A DNA stretch of 64,000 bases from assembly GCA_946811695.1 (NCBI GenBank), contig OX328126.1:1886771-1950770 (forward strand), read 5' to 3'. The position numbers were made by a program, and so were the translations under genes. The number at the start of each line of letters is the position of its first letter. The first letter of the stretch is position 1. Positions 1-11,408 of this stretch are shown one piece after another. The DNA comes from Gonocerus acuteangulatus. Taxonomy: Eukaryota > Arthropoda > Insecta > Hemiptera > Coreidae. The notes below the pieces were generated by a model, which worked only from the letters and a program-made list of their open reading frames with translations, ran no database searches and was not told the origin of the DNA.

Positions 1-2184
1 TACCAGGAGCTGTAAGTCATGCTAGGTGGATGGCAAAGGCACGGGAAGAAAGGAGCTTCGTTTCGTGTACCAGGAGCTGTAAGTCATGCTAGGTGGATGG
101 CAAAGGCTCGGGAAGAAAGGAGTATCGTTTCGTGTACCAGGAGCTGTAAGTCATGCTAGGTGGATGGCAAAGGCACGGGAAGAAAGGAGCTTCGTTTCGT
201 GTACCAGGAGCTGTAAGTCATGCTAGGTGGATGGCAAAGGCACGGGAAGAAAGGAGTATCGTTTCGTGTACCAGGAGCTGTAAGTCATGCTAGGTGGATG
301 GCAAAGGCACGGGAAGAAAGGAGCTTCGTTTCGTGTACCAGGAGCTGTAAGTCATGCTAGGTGGATGGCAAAGGCACGGGAAGAAAGGAGCTTCGTTTCG
401 TGTACCAGGAGCTGTAAGTCATGCTAGGTGGATGGCAAAGGCACGGGAAGAAAGGAGCTTCGTTTCGTGTACCAGGAGCTGTAAGTCATGCTAGGTGGAT
501 GGCAAAGGCACGGGAAGAAAGGAGCTTCGTTTCGTGTACCAGGAGCTGTAAGTCATGCTAGGTGGATGGCAAAGGCACGGGAAGAAAGGAGCTTCGTTTC
601 GTGTACCAGGAGCTGTAAGTCATGCTAGGTGGATGGCAAAGGCACGGGAAGAAAGGAGTATCGTTTCGTGTACCAGGAGCTGTAAGTCATGCTAGGTGGA
701 TGGCAAAGGCACGGGAAGAAAGGAGCTTCGTTTCGTGTACCAGGAGCTGTAAGTCATGCTAGGTGGATGGCAAAGGCACGGGAAGAAAGGAGTATCGTTT
801 CGTGTACCAGGAGCTGTAAGTCATGCTAGGTAGAAGGCAAAGGCAAGGGAAGAAAGGAGTATCGTTTCGTGTACCAGGAGCTGTAAGTCATGCTAGGTGG
901 ATGGCAAAGGCACGGGAAGAAAGGAGCTTCGTTTCGTGTACCAGGAGCTGTAAGTCATGCTAGGTGGATGGCAAAGGCACGGGAAGAAAGGAGTATCGTT
1001 TCGTGTACCAGGAGCTGTAAGTCATGCTAGGTGGATGGCAAAGGCACGGGAAGAAAGGAGCTTCGTTTCGTGTACCAGGAGCTGTAAGTCATGCTAGGTG
1101 GATGGCAAAGGCACGGGAAGAAAGGAGTATCGTTTCGTGTACCAGGAGCTGTAAGTCATGCTAGGTAGAAGGCAAAGGCAAGGGAAGAAAGGAGTATCGT
1201 TTCGTGTACCAGGAGCTGTAAGTCATGCTAGGTGGATGGCAAAGGCACGGGAAGAAAGGAGCTTCGTTTCGTGTACCAGGAGCTGTAAGTCATGCTAGGT
1301 GGATGGCAAAGGCACGGGAAGAAAGGAGTATCGTTTCGTGTACCAGGAGCTGTAAGTCATGCTAGGTGGATGGCAAAGGCACGGGAAGAAAGGAGCATCG
1401 TTTCGTGTACCAGGAGCTGTAAGTCATGCTAGGTGGATGGCAAAGGCACGGGAAGAAAGGAGTATCGTTTCGTGTACCAGGAGCTGTAAGTCATGCTAGG
1501 TGGATGGCAAAGGCACGGGAAGAAAGGAGCTTCGTTTCGTGTACCAGGAGCTGTAAGTCATGCTAGGTGGATGGCAAAGGCACGGGAAGAAAGGAGTATC
1601 GTTTCGTGTACCAGGAGCTGTAAGTCATGCTAGGTGGATGGCAAAGGCACGGGAAGAAAGGAGCTTCGTTTCGTGTACCAGGAGCTGTAAGTCATGCTAG
1701 GTGGATGGCAAAGGCACGGGAAGAAAGGAGCTTCGTTTCGTGTACCAGGAGCTGTAAGTCATGCTAGGTGGATGGCAAAGGCACGGGAAGAAAGGAGCTT
1801 CGTTTCGTGTACCAGGAGCTGTAAGTCATGCTAGGTGGATGGCAAAGGCACGGGAAGAAAGGAGTATCGTTTCGTGTACCAGGAGCTGTAAGTCATGCTA
1901 GGTGGATGGCAAAGGCACGGGAAGAAAGGAGCTTCGTTTCGTGTACCAGGAGCTGTAAGTCATGCTAGGTGGATGGCAAAGGCACGGGAAGAAAGGAGCT
2001 TCGTTTCGTGTACCAGGAGCTGTAAGTCATGCTAGGTGGATGGCAAAGGCACGGGAAGAAAGGAGTATCGTTTCGTGTACCAGGAGCTGTAAGTCATGCT
2101 AGGTGGATGGCAAAGGCACGGGAAGAAAGGAGTATCGTTTCGTGTACCAGGAGCTGTAAGTCATGCTAGGTGGATGGCAAAGGC
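1..2184. repeat. 67-bp tandem repeat array
   Basis: About 32.6 head-to-tail copies of a 67-bp unit beginning TACCAGGAGCTGTAAGTCAT. Two main variants differ at the 3' part (AGCTTCG versus AGTATCG). A rarer variant, GGTAGAAGGCAAAGGCAAGG, occurs near 830 and again near 1165, so a block of about five monomers was copied. The array is cut by the window start and stops mid-monomer at 2184. Stops occur in the frames examined, and nothing suggests a gene. Confidence 0.97.
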
Positions 2185-2330
2185 GATTTATACATTCAAA
2201 ATATAGCTGTTCCAAAATCAATTTCAGTTCTCTCATAGCGAGAAAAATTCTATAAGAAGAACATGTATTTTTCTTACACTAGGTTCGAGCGCGAAAGATT
2301 TCGCCGTTACTATTTCTGCAACTTGTCTCT
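2185..2330. other. short single-copy spacer
   Basis: This AT-rich sequence between two tandem arrays holds no reading frame or motif that I recognise. Confidence 0.6.
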
Positions 2331-3000
2331 ATTAGTTAGAGTATGATGCTTCCACGAAACTTACTTACGGTCTGCCACGTAAAGGACCTGCTTGCTATTA
2401 GTTAGAGTATGATGCTTCCACGAAACTTACTTACGGTCTTCCACGTAAAGGACCTGCTTGCTATTAGTTAGAGTATGATGCTTCCACGAAACTTACTTAC
2501 GGTCTTCCACGTAAAGGACCTGCTTGCTATTATCTCCTCTATTAGTTAGAGTATGATGCTTCCACGAAACTTACTTACGGTCTTCCACGTAAAGGACCTG
2601 CTTGCTATTATCTCCTCTATTAGTTAGAGTATGATGCTTCCACGAAACTTACTTACGGTCTTCCACGTAAAGGACCTGCTTGCTATTATCTCCTCTATTA
2701 GTTAGAGTATGATGCTTCCACGAAACTTACTTACGGTCTTCCACGTAAAGGACCTGCTTGCTATTATCTCCTCTATTAGTTAGAGTATGATGCTTCCACG
2801 AAACTTACTTACGGTCTTCCACGTAAAGGACCTGCTTGCTATTATCTCCTCTATTAGTTAGAGTATGATGCTTCCACGAAACTTACTTACGGTCTTCCAC
2901 GAAACTTACTTACGGTCTTCCACGAAACTTACTTACGGTCTTCCACGAAACTTACTTACGGTCTTCCACGTAAAGGACCTGCTTGATAATTATCTCCTCT
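2331..3000. repeat. 66/78-bp tandem array with a nested 23-bp repeat
   Basis: Eight units begin ATTAGTTAGAGTATGATGCT. The first two are 66 bp long. The later ones carry an extra 12 bp (ATTATCTCCTCT) and are 78 bp. In the last unit a 23-bp internal segment (GAAACTTACTTACGGTCTTC plus CAC) is itself repeated four times (about 2878-2970). This shows tandem growth at two nested scales. Confidence 0.95.
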
Positions 3001-4287
3001 ATATATTTCAAAATCGTCTTGAGGAAGTTTAATGTTTATATTCAGCCAATCTTCGTATTTTGTTTCGAATTTCCCTGGAAACCTGTAACGCTGGTCCCAA
3101 TTATTTTGTATATCCAGGCAAAACAATCTCCATCAATTTTATTATATTCTCCTTAACTTTATCCTAATATTCAGATAAATTATAGTCTTGCAGGATTCTA
3201 TCAAATAAAGCATCGGATCTAGTGTTGGGTTTATTACTGTGGCAGAAGTCGTAAAGATTTCATTGGTTATGAAATCTAAAAACCACAATATCTCTGTAAG
3301 AAGCAGCCAAAAGCAGGTAAACAAGGTATCGAAATAATTGCTAATCAATGTACTATTTATGGTTAAAGTGTGAAAATCCGTTATTTTACGTTTTTTATTA
3401 AATCCTTTCCAAAGTTGAAAAAATGATGAGAATTTCTTAAATATTTAAAACACCATAACTTCCGCATTTTTGCACTGTTGGCCAAGATTAGTCAATCAAC
3501 AATTTACTTATGACTGACACTTGAATATGTTAAAAGAAGAATAAAAATGTCCAAGTAATAAGATTGGAATAGCCAAAGTAAATATTTACTAACCGAACCA
3601 GTTTTAATATTTCCATTAATATCAACAATTCAAGTTAATCCTTAGCTTTTAGTCCTTGTATTTATGTTCTAATTTTGATGGTTTTTTCTGTTCTAAGGTT
3701 CTAATTTTAATATTGACTATCAAAAAGTTTTTTTTCAAACTTCATTTTTCTTATTTTTGAACACTGCTCGTGACACTGTGCGTCGGTCCGAAATCGGTCT
3801 AGAAACAAACCAGGATGGACTGCGGAGAATCGGTGGCCATCGGATCGGGTTAGGTTGGTTCGGGACCGATGTAGTTGTAACCTCCATTAAGACACATTTG
3901 TTTTTCTTCCGACAGTCAGTGGCTATCGGATCGGATCGGGTTGGGTCGAATGTAGATGCCCGCTTAGACGTACCCCGATTTCCAAACAGACTTTAGATAA
4001 TTAAGAAAATATACGTATATCTACCTTTTTATAATTTCCTCAAAAATGGTTATAGATATGACGCTGAAAATGTTGTCACTTGGTTCCCAACCGGCAATTA
4101 AATAAAGAAAGGCAAAAGCTACGATTGTTTCGCGCGAATTTGGTCAAAGAAACAGTGTTTCGTTAGGTGAGTTCTCCTGTTTAACGAAAATAAACTTTTG
4201 CGTGAGGCAAAGTATTTTAGTACTCAATTTCGTAAAAATCGGAACATTTTTCAGGCTGGTACAGTGCGATCAGACATATATACATGG

Positions 4288-4290
<3 letters not shown>
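3001..4290. other. AT-rich spacer, no gene recognised
   Basis: No convincing gene. Reading frames of 60-80 codons at 3142-3348 (minus) and 3757-3996 (plus) have low-complexity or unrecognisable products. At about 3825-3950 a GC-richer patch contains two imperfect copies of a segment around ATCGGATCGGGTT. This may be old repeat debris. Confidence 0.5.

Positions 4291-4365
<75 letters not shown>
4291..4365. repeat. (TA)n microsatellite
   Basis: About 75 bp of almost pure TA dinucleotide, with one AAATA interruption near 4338. A run of C lies downstream at 4441-4450. Confidence 0.95.
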
Positions 4366-4370
<5 letters not shown>

Positions 4371-4490
4371 GAGATATTATAGGTATGATGGTCATCCCCA
4401 AAGCTTGAATATTGCCTTGAGGTTTGGTATATTTCTAACCCCCCCCCCCCAATCCCTGCCGCTCAGAAAGTTCTATTATAAAACACAAAC

Positions 4491-4864
4491 TGGACGCCTT
4501 TAAACGGAAAGGAACCAAGTGCCATCTGTTCATTCTTTAGAGGATTGGGTTTAAAGTTTTTTGTGGGTCTAAAATTCCTTTATTACCTGAAATGTTTCAT
4601 TCATTTTCTCTCAAAATAAACTATTGTTATGGTAATGGGGTTTTATTTTTATAGTAAATGGTGCTTGATTCCATTCTGATTATTAGAGCATACTGGATTC
4701 ACCATTTCACTTTTTTTTTTAATATTTTTTCTTGCTTTAATGACAACATTATGTTTTAACCAGTTTTTTATTACTATATAAACACTCAAATTCTCTACAA
4801 GATAGTCCCAAAACTCAATTTCGTTCAAAATTCCGCTTGGTTTCTTTCCGTTTAAAGGCGTCCA
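4491..4864. mobile_element. MITE-like element with 29-bp terminal inverted repeats
   Basis: Seen: 4491-4519 (starting TGGACGCCTTTAAACGGAAA) is the near-perfect reverse complement of 4836-4864, with one mismatch, enclosing about 316 bp of AT-rich non-coding DNA. Inference: total length 374 bp, terminal inverted repeats and no reading frame fit a non-autonomous DNA transposon (MITE). I see no convincing target-site duplication, so the superfamily is unassigned and the exact ends are uncertain. Confidence 0.6.
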
Positions 4865-5600
4865 ATTCTCATATCATTTTATCTATCTTGTTTTAATCCT
4901 AAAAGCAACAACAAAAAAATAGAAAAAAAAACAATCTACTACTAATTCATCTTCTTTTCTCAAAAACTGACAGTTATCGTCATAATAATGGTTTTATTCC
5001 TTTTCCTACATTAACACATTAAAAAGTCTACATAAACCCTGCATATTTTCCACATGAAGTGTGCTCAAAATAAATGTACCGGTGGACATATTCTCAACAA
5101 CGGCTCAATGTCCTTTTAAATCAGTTAAGCGATTTTTGTACCAAATTTCATCAAAATCAAGACATTTTTGAGCCTGCTAGAGAATCAGACTATATATATA
5201 TTTTATTCACGTCCAGTAGATTTGTCCATCCAGCAATTGGTGTTAAAAAGCCGCTCGTCTATAATTATGTGGAAACTATATAATTTACTAGTAAAGATTG
5301 GCCTATGATACTGCCGATATTGGAAGGGATTAGGGGACACTCGCGCTGTCTGTCTGTGGATTGTGACAGCTGAAATGAATTAATCCACTGGAGCGTTTGG
5401 AGATAATTCTTGGAATAAATACTTGGGTTTCACACCACCAGAGCTCGCTGCTTGTCAACCTCCTGTCAGTTCATTCCCTGGTGGCAATTTAACTCCGTCC
5501 TTTTGGGCGCTAAAACCATCAGTTTTTTCTCTTGGCTGCTCACGCTTTTGCTGAATGAATTCCAGAGAGTTTTTTTTTGTGTATTTTTTAATGCGTAATT
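4865..5600. other. spacer, nothing recognised
   Basis: AT-rich, with poly(A)/poly(T) runs. A 69-codon frame at 5074-5283 has no recognisable product. Confidence 0.5.
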
Positions 5601-5609
5601 TTCTGCACC

Positions 5610-5750
5610 AATCTTGCTGGACTATCCAGTTATTACACTTTCTTATCATAAACAGTCACAGTCGCTAAATAATAAGCCGTGTCAAGCGGGAATCGAAACT
5701 ACAATTATTTTTTGGGAGTCCGCTACGATAACCTACCTTTCACCTGTAAA
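5610..5750 (-). mobile_element. possible tRNA-derived SINE fragment
   Basis: On the minus strand, 5689-5699 reads GTTTCGATTCC, one base from the RNA polymerase III B-box consensus GGTTCGANTCC. About 35 nt upstream, GTTATCGTAGCGGACTCCC (about 5725-5745) resembles the D-arm and A-box region of tRNA-headed SINEs. The T-stem does not pair, so this is not a functional tRNA. The 3' part has no clear tail. The family is unidentified and the edges are approximate. Confidence 0.4.
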
Positions 5751-5759
5751 ACCTAAAAA

Positions 5760-6342
5760 ATGTGTTACTATAATGGGGTTGGAGCTAAAAACAAATCTGT
5801 TAAATAAATAAACATTTGTTAAATACTGGCCATATTCTTATTAAAATGATATGAATAAAGGTAATCACTGATTCCGATCCTTCTCTATTCTTAAATTATG
5901 AGCCTAGAACGACCGAATCATGCGGCCCGACATGTTTCGAGCAGATAAAGTTTTGCCTGACTGTCTTTTCCTCTAATTTCAATACAACAATAGCTCCATT
6001 GTTCCGGGTCTTTGTCGGCCTCAGCTTTTGTAGAGATTTACCAAGCCGAAGCTCCTCCCTACATCCCTCCCGACCGACCCACACCCCTAGAAGTGGAGAG
6101 AGACCTTTCCCAGAAGTTCAGGAAAATGCCAGTCCTCCAGCAATATCGGCAGGGTAATTAACCCTTTGACATTCATCTCCCGTTCCTTAGGCCTGGAAGG
6201 ATATCAAAGGTCGAAATATTCGCAGAACGGACGGCGAATAAACAACTATCTGTTTGCCTGAGTTATTCCCTAAACTTGTGATAAAGTTCATTCTAAAACA
6301 ACTAGGAATTCTCGACTAGGAAATGAATGATTGTCATCACAA
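5760..6342. other. spacer, nothing recognised
   Basis: A 62-codon frame on the minus strand (5896-6084) gives a charged product that I do not recognise. There is no other structure. Confidence 0.45.
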
Positions 6343-7612
6343 GTTTAAGTATTGAAAGGATGGTTCTACTTGTTATGTAAAAACATGTTGTGTTTAAGTA
6401 TTGAAAGGATGGTTCTACTTGTTATGTAAAAACATGTTGTATTTAAGTATTGAAAGGATGGTTCTACTTGTTATGTAAAAACCTGTTGTGTTGAAGTATT
6501 GAAAGGATGATTCTACTTGTTATGTAAAAACATGTTGTGTTTAAGTATTGAAAGGATGGTTCTACTTATTATGTAAAAACATGTCGAGTTTAAGTATTGA
6601 AAGGATGGTTCTACTTGTTATGTAAAAACATGTTGTATTTAAGTATTGAAAGGATGATTCTACTTGTTATGTAAAAACATGTTGTGTTTAAGTATTGAAA
6701 GGATGGTTCTACTTGTTATGTAAAAACATGTTGTATTTAAGTATTGAAAGGATGGTTCTACTTGTTATGTAAAAACCTGTTGTGTTGAAGTATTGAAAGG
6801 ATGATTCTACTTGTTATGTAAAAACATGTTGTGTTTAAGTATTGAAAGGATGGTTCTACTTATTATGTAAAAACATGTCGAGTTTAAGTATTGAAAGGAT
6901 GGTTCTACTTGTTATGTAAAAACATGTTGTGTTTAAGTATTGAAAGGATGGTTCTACTTGTTATGTAAAAACATGTTGTGTTTAAGTATTGAAAGGATGG
7001 TTCTACTTGTTATGTAAAAACATGTCGAGTTTAAGTATTGAAAGGATGGTTCTACTTGTTATGTAAAAACATGTTGTGTTTAAGTATTGAAAGGATGGTT
7101 CTACTTATTATGTAAAAACATGTTGTGTTTAAGTATTGAAAGGATGGTTCTACTTGTTATGTAAAAACATGTCGAGTTTAAGTATTGAAAGGATGGTTCT
7201 ACATGTTATGTAAACACATGTTGTGTTAAGTATTGAAAGGATGGTTCTACTTGTTATATAAACACATGTTGTGTTAAGTATTGAAAGGATGGTTCTACTT
7301 GTTATATAAACACATGTTGTGTTAAGTATTGAAAGGATGGTTCTACTTGTTATATAAACACATGTTGTGTTAAGTATTGAAAGGATGGTTCTACTTGTTA
7401 TGTAAACACATGTTGTGTTAAGTATTGAAAGGATGGTTCTACTTGTTATGTAAAAACATGTTGTGTTAAGTATTGAAAGGATGGTTCTACTTGTTATGTA
7501 AACACATGTTGTGTTAAGTATTGAAAGGATGGTTCTACTTGTTATGTAAACACATGTTGTGTTAAGTATTGAAAGGATGGTTCTACTTGTTATATAAACA
7601 CATGTTGTGTTT
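6343..7612. repeat. 49/48-bp tandem array with a 6-mer higher-order unit
   Basis: About 26 copies of TTTAAGTATTGAAAGGATGG plus 28-29 bp. Variants (TTGTATTTAAG, CTGTTGTGTTGAAG, GTCGAGTTTAAG) recur in the same order about 294 bp apart in the first half (for example CTGTTGTGTTGAAG near 6482 and 6776). The second half (from about 7200) is a 48-bp subfamily that has lost one T and reads AAACACATG for AAAACATG. Confidence 0.95.
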
Positions 7613-8065
7613 TGAAATTAGGGAGAAAATAACGTTATACTTGAAAAAAAATCATGATAATAATTCTGTCACGCAGGAGCTGCATAACTAAGCACTCTCC
7701 TCAGAATTGGGTAGTGTCGAGTGCATTGTTCTCCTTAACCAAACATCAACATTTCTAAACCCTAGTTTTTCCTTCTGATTCCAAGACATAACCTGCATTC
7801 CCTCCTATTGGTGTAGATATTGCTAATCCTGGAGTCCTGTATTGACAGGATGATCCTTTGTAAGGTTGGAGACGCTGCCTTATCACCAGGCTACACACTT
7901 CAGGGGCGGTAGCTAACCCTCCAGGCGGTCTAGCGGTACTACACAATTTAGGGGATGTGGCCTTTTATACAAACTCTATAAATCTTCTAGGAAATGATAT
8001 TACAATCCAGATTTTCCATGAATTTGATTGTTCCTACAGGATTTATCAATTCATATAGGGAGAAG
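7613..8065. other. spacer, nothing firm
   Basis: Mixed-composition sequence between the 49-bp array and a dispersed element. A minus-strand A-box-like string lies at 7875-7893 but has no credible B box. Confidence 0.45.
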
Positions 8066-8690
8066 GGCCAATATTCTCGGCTTTCAATCAACTTGACTAG
8101 CTGCTCCTTTCATCTCGGTATGATTAATAATCAGAGGGGAGAGGTCAATAGCTGTTAGTGATGAGGTCATAGTTCATATAGGCTTACAAGTACATGTTTT
8201 ATGAGTAATTGGTCATGGGGAATCTACTGAAACCATTTTCAATGCCATCTCTACAACAGAGTATGAGAAAATTCAGAAAACATTAGACTTTAAGGTGATT
8301 AAGATATACATTTCTTATATATTGGACAGCTGATTAAATTTCCTTCAAAAAAAGTAACAAGCAGTTTTTGATGGAGGGATCTAGTTAGTAGAAATGACTT
8401 TCTGAATTAGTATTTGATTGAATGCATTTCCTGTATTGGTTCTCGGCTTTCAATCAACTTGACTAGCGGCTCCTTTCATGTCGGTATGATTAATAATCAG
8501 AGGTGAGAGGTCAATAGCTGTTAGTGATGAGGTCAAACTATTCATGAGGTTGAAGCAATACAAGTCAAATATATCAATTATTGTTCGGTTTTACTAAAGT
8601 CAGTAGGTAGTTATTTAGTTCAGTTTCATTTACAAATCTTGCAATTTAATAATAATAAAGTGTAAAATGCTCACGCAAAAACTGTAAACT
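8066..8690 (+). repeat. dispersed element, copy A (source family of the 92-bp satellite)
   Basis: This segment matches 44636-45735 in inverted orientation over its whole length. Both contain the block beginning GTTCTCGGCTTTCAATCAAC, the GATGGAGGGATCTAG block and the ACCGAACAATAATTG block (given as strand-appropriate complements). A block of about 100 bp (TCGGCTTTCAATC to TTAGTGATGAGGTCA) occurs twice here, at 8080-8175 and 8447-8535. A single ancestral monomer of the 92-bp satellite lies between them at about 8183-8275. There is no coding capacity; class unknown. Confidence 0.85.
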
Positions 8691-9020
8691 TGAGGGACTT
8701 CCTCAGCTATAAACCGATGTTAGTAACAATGAGAATAAGGAGTTTTAATATTCTATATTTTGTATAAGTAAGCTTTTATAGTTATTTGTTTGTGATTTTC
8801 GTTTTAAGGATGATAAATGATGTTTCGATCTGGATTGATTAGTTTACAAGACATCTTTCTTGACTTGGTGAGTTATTGTGATATTAATGTTTCGGCTATT
8901 TTACATTAACATCATATTAAAAATCACCTAAAGTTAATAAACTTATATTCAAAAATCTAGCTCTGCTTCCGATAAACTTCTTACTCCCTTTCTCTTTCAA
9001 CAAGACGATTTATTAGTATA
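8691..9020. other. AT-rich spacer
   Basis: No gene or element seen. The last bases (TTAGTATACTAGCTGTTACC) lead straight into the next array. Confidence 0.5.
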
Positions 9021-9711
9021 CTAGCTGTTACCCGGGGTGCTATGCTGCACCTACTTTCTGCATCTAGCTGATACCCGGGGTGCTATGCTACACCTACTTT
9101 CTGCATCTAGCTGTTACCCGGGGTGCTATGCTACACCTATTCTCTTGATCTAGCTGTTACCCGGGGTGCTATGCTAGACCTACTCTCTTGATCTAGCTGT
9201 TACCCGGGGTGCTATGCTAGACCTACTCTCTTGATCTAGCTGTTACCCGGGGTGCTATGCTAGACCTACTCTCTTCATCTAGCTGTTACCCGGGGTGCTA
9301 TGCTACACCTACTCTCTTGATCTAGCTGATACCCGGGGTGCTATGCTACACCTACTTTCTGCATCTAGCTGTTACCCGGGGTGCTATGCTACACCTACTC
9401 TCTTGATCTAGCTGTTACCCGGGGTGCTATGCTAGACCTACTCTCTTGATCTAGCTGTTACCCGGGGTGCTATGCTACACCTACTCTCTTGATCTAGCTG
9501 TTACCCGGGGTGCTATGCTACACCTACTCTCTTGATCTAGCTGTTACCCGGGGTGCTATGCTACACCTACTCTCTTGATCTAGCTGTTACCCGGGGTGCT
9601 ATGCTAGACCTACTCTCTTGATCTAGCTGTTACCCGGGGTGCTATGCTAGACCTACTCTCTTGATCTAGCTGTTACCCGGGGTGCTATGCTACACCTACT
9701 CTCTTGATCTA
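9021..9711. repeat. 43-bp tandem array (CTAGCTGTTACCCGGGGTGC)
   Basis: About 16 copies of a 43-bp unit, with two 3' variants (TTTCTGCAT and TCTCTTGAT) interleaved. The entry sequence TATACTAGCTGTTACCCG resembles a retroelement 3'-end motif common in arthropod and other invertebrate genomes. That similarity is from memory and only suggests where the first monomer came from. Confidence 0.95.
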
Positions 9712-9815
9712 GAAAAGCAAAAATAAATTAGAAAGGAAATAAGTAATATTAAAATCTAATAACAGAGATCTCTAACTGTTCGAGTTGACAGTTCCATCGT
9801 TTTTTTCATGAAATA

Positions 9816-10386
9816 TGATGGATTCTAGTAGGCACTTGGATGGATATGGATTCTAGTCGGCACTTGGATGGATATGGATTCTAGTAGGCACTTGGATGGA
9901 TATGGATTCTAGTCGGCACTTGGATGGATATGGATTCTAGTCGGCACTTGGATGGATATGGATTCTAGTAGGCACTTGGATGGATATGGATTCTAGTTGG
10001 CACTTGGATGGATATGGATTCTAGTCGGCACTTGGATGGATATGGGTTCTAGTCGGCACTTGGATGGATATGGATTCTAGTTGGCACTTGGATGGATATG
10101 GATTCTAGTCGGCACTTGGATGGATATGGATTCTAGTTGGCACTTGGATGGATATGGATTCTAGTCGGCACTTGGATGGATATGGATTCTAGTCGGCACT
10201 TGGATGGATATGGGTTCTAGTTGGCACTTGGATGGATATGGATTCTAGTTGGCACTTGGATGAATATGGGTTCTAGTCGGCACTTGGATGGATATGGATT
10301 CTAGTCGGCACTTGGATGGATATGGGTTCTAGTCGGCACTTGGATGGATATGGATTCTAGTCGGCACTTGGATGGATATTGATTCC
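9816..10386. repeat. 28-bp tandem array
   Basis: About 20 copies of GGATTCTAGTCGGCACTTGG plus ATGGATAT, with AGTAGG, AGTCGG and AGTTGG variants. A final copy ending ATATTGATTCCATC marks the edge. Confidence 0.96.
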
Positions 10387-10569
10387 ATCATAAGCTATTC
10401 TTCAAAGAGTGTTGCCTTTCAATCTGGTAGGAACGAGAAAACGCAGTAAAATTTCGCACAAACATAAAATTTCAAAATAATTCATTTTACGAGGTTTGGT
10501 ACAACCAATGTTTCATAAGTTTTTTACCATTAGTGAAAATTTACCTTGATGGGACAAACCCCTATTTAG

Positions 10570-10745
10570 GTAGGTCATTTTAGCTCTGTTCCTCCTTCCC
10601 TCCATAGGGAAGAAACCCGCTTATAAGGCTGACCTCATGACGCAATCCGAGAGTTCCGACTAGAATAATTTACGCTTCAGATCCCCTAGAGAACGAAAAT
10701 AACGGTCGTTCATATTTGTATATATATATATTGGTCTGTTCGCTC
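10570..10745 (+). repeat. dispersed repeat, copy 1
   Basis: Shares ordered blocks (CTCCTTCCCTCCATAGGG, CATGACGCAATCCGA, GAGAACGAAAATAACGG) with copies at 10905-11070 and 20685-20790. It is followed by a short TA run, as is the third copy. Class unknown; not coding. Confidence 0.6.
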
Positions 10746-10904
10746 TCTCCTGTACTTTTTATATTATAGAATAAAATTGCATTTTACAATAAAAAAATAA
10801 TACGTAAAATTAGAAACCATGTTTCGGAGCTTTCCGAGTGGATTGCCCTGTGGATATTTTCTACCTCCAGGAACGGGGTTTTTCCTCAATTGACCTCAAT
10901 TTCT

Positions 10905-11070
10905 AATTGGTTGTTTTTTTCTCGTTTCCTCCTTCTCTCCATGGATAGGCAGCCTAATTCTGACGTCGACCAAATGACGTAATCCGAAAGTGCAGAATAA
11001 AAGATTTCACGGTTTAGATCTCATAGATAACGAAAATAGGGGTGGTTCAAATTGAAATATATTGTTGAGT
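10905..11070 (+). repeat. dispersed repeat, copy 2
   Basis: A diverged relative of 10570-10745: CTCCTTCTCTCCATGG, AATGACGTAATCCGAAAG, GATAACGAAAATAGGGG in the same order and spacing. Confidence 0.55.
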
Positions 11071-11408
11071 AATTAAATGAATTTTCCAATGAACAGTCTA
11101 ATAGTTAAAATTATAGAAGTTGGAAAATATCTATTTAATAGAACTGATTAAACCTTTTACAGAGAACTCTATTATAAAATTTCTTAAAGAAAAGGATAGC
11201 AGATTATGTATTTATTTTATTTTAAGGGTTTCACATCTATAGCGATAAGCCCATGGATAGGAGAATACCCCAGGAGTAATATATAGCAGATAAACCCTTG
11301 CATAGGAGATTACCCCAGGAGTAAGGTATAGAACAGGTAGTTTCATTGGCTGGAAAGGTCGATGTTGTTAAACAGGAGATTCTCGTGAAGGTGGCCATGT
11401 CATAAATT

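Larger units (their letters stand above)
10387..11408. other. spacer with two copies of a dispersed repeat
   Basis: Two diverged copies of one sequence lie at about 10570-10745 and 10905-11070. They share the order CCTCC..TCCAT..AGG, GAC..(A)TGACG, AATCCGA and GATAACGAAAATA-like blocks. A third relative is at about 20685-20790. The rest (11071-11408) is AT-rich with no gene. Confidence 0.6.

Noticed and set aside
3757..3996. 79-codon frame in a GC-richer patch
   Set aside because: The product is an imperfect internal repeat (IGGHRIGLGW/AIGSDRVGS). No recognisable domain, and a TTG start only.
7840..7960. tRNA or tRNA-headed SINE on the minus strand
   Set aside because: TAGCCTGGTGATAAGGCAG (7875-7893) looks like an A box, but no B box or T-stem is found at the right distance. 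Not enough for a call.
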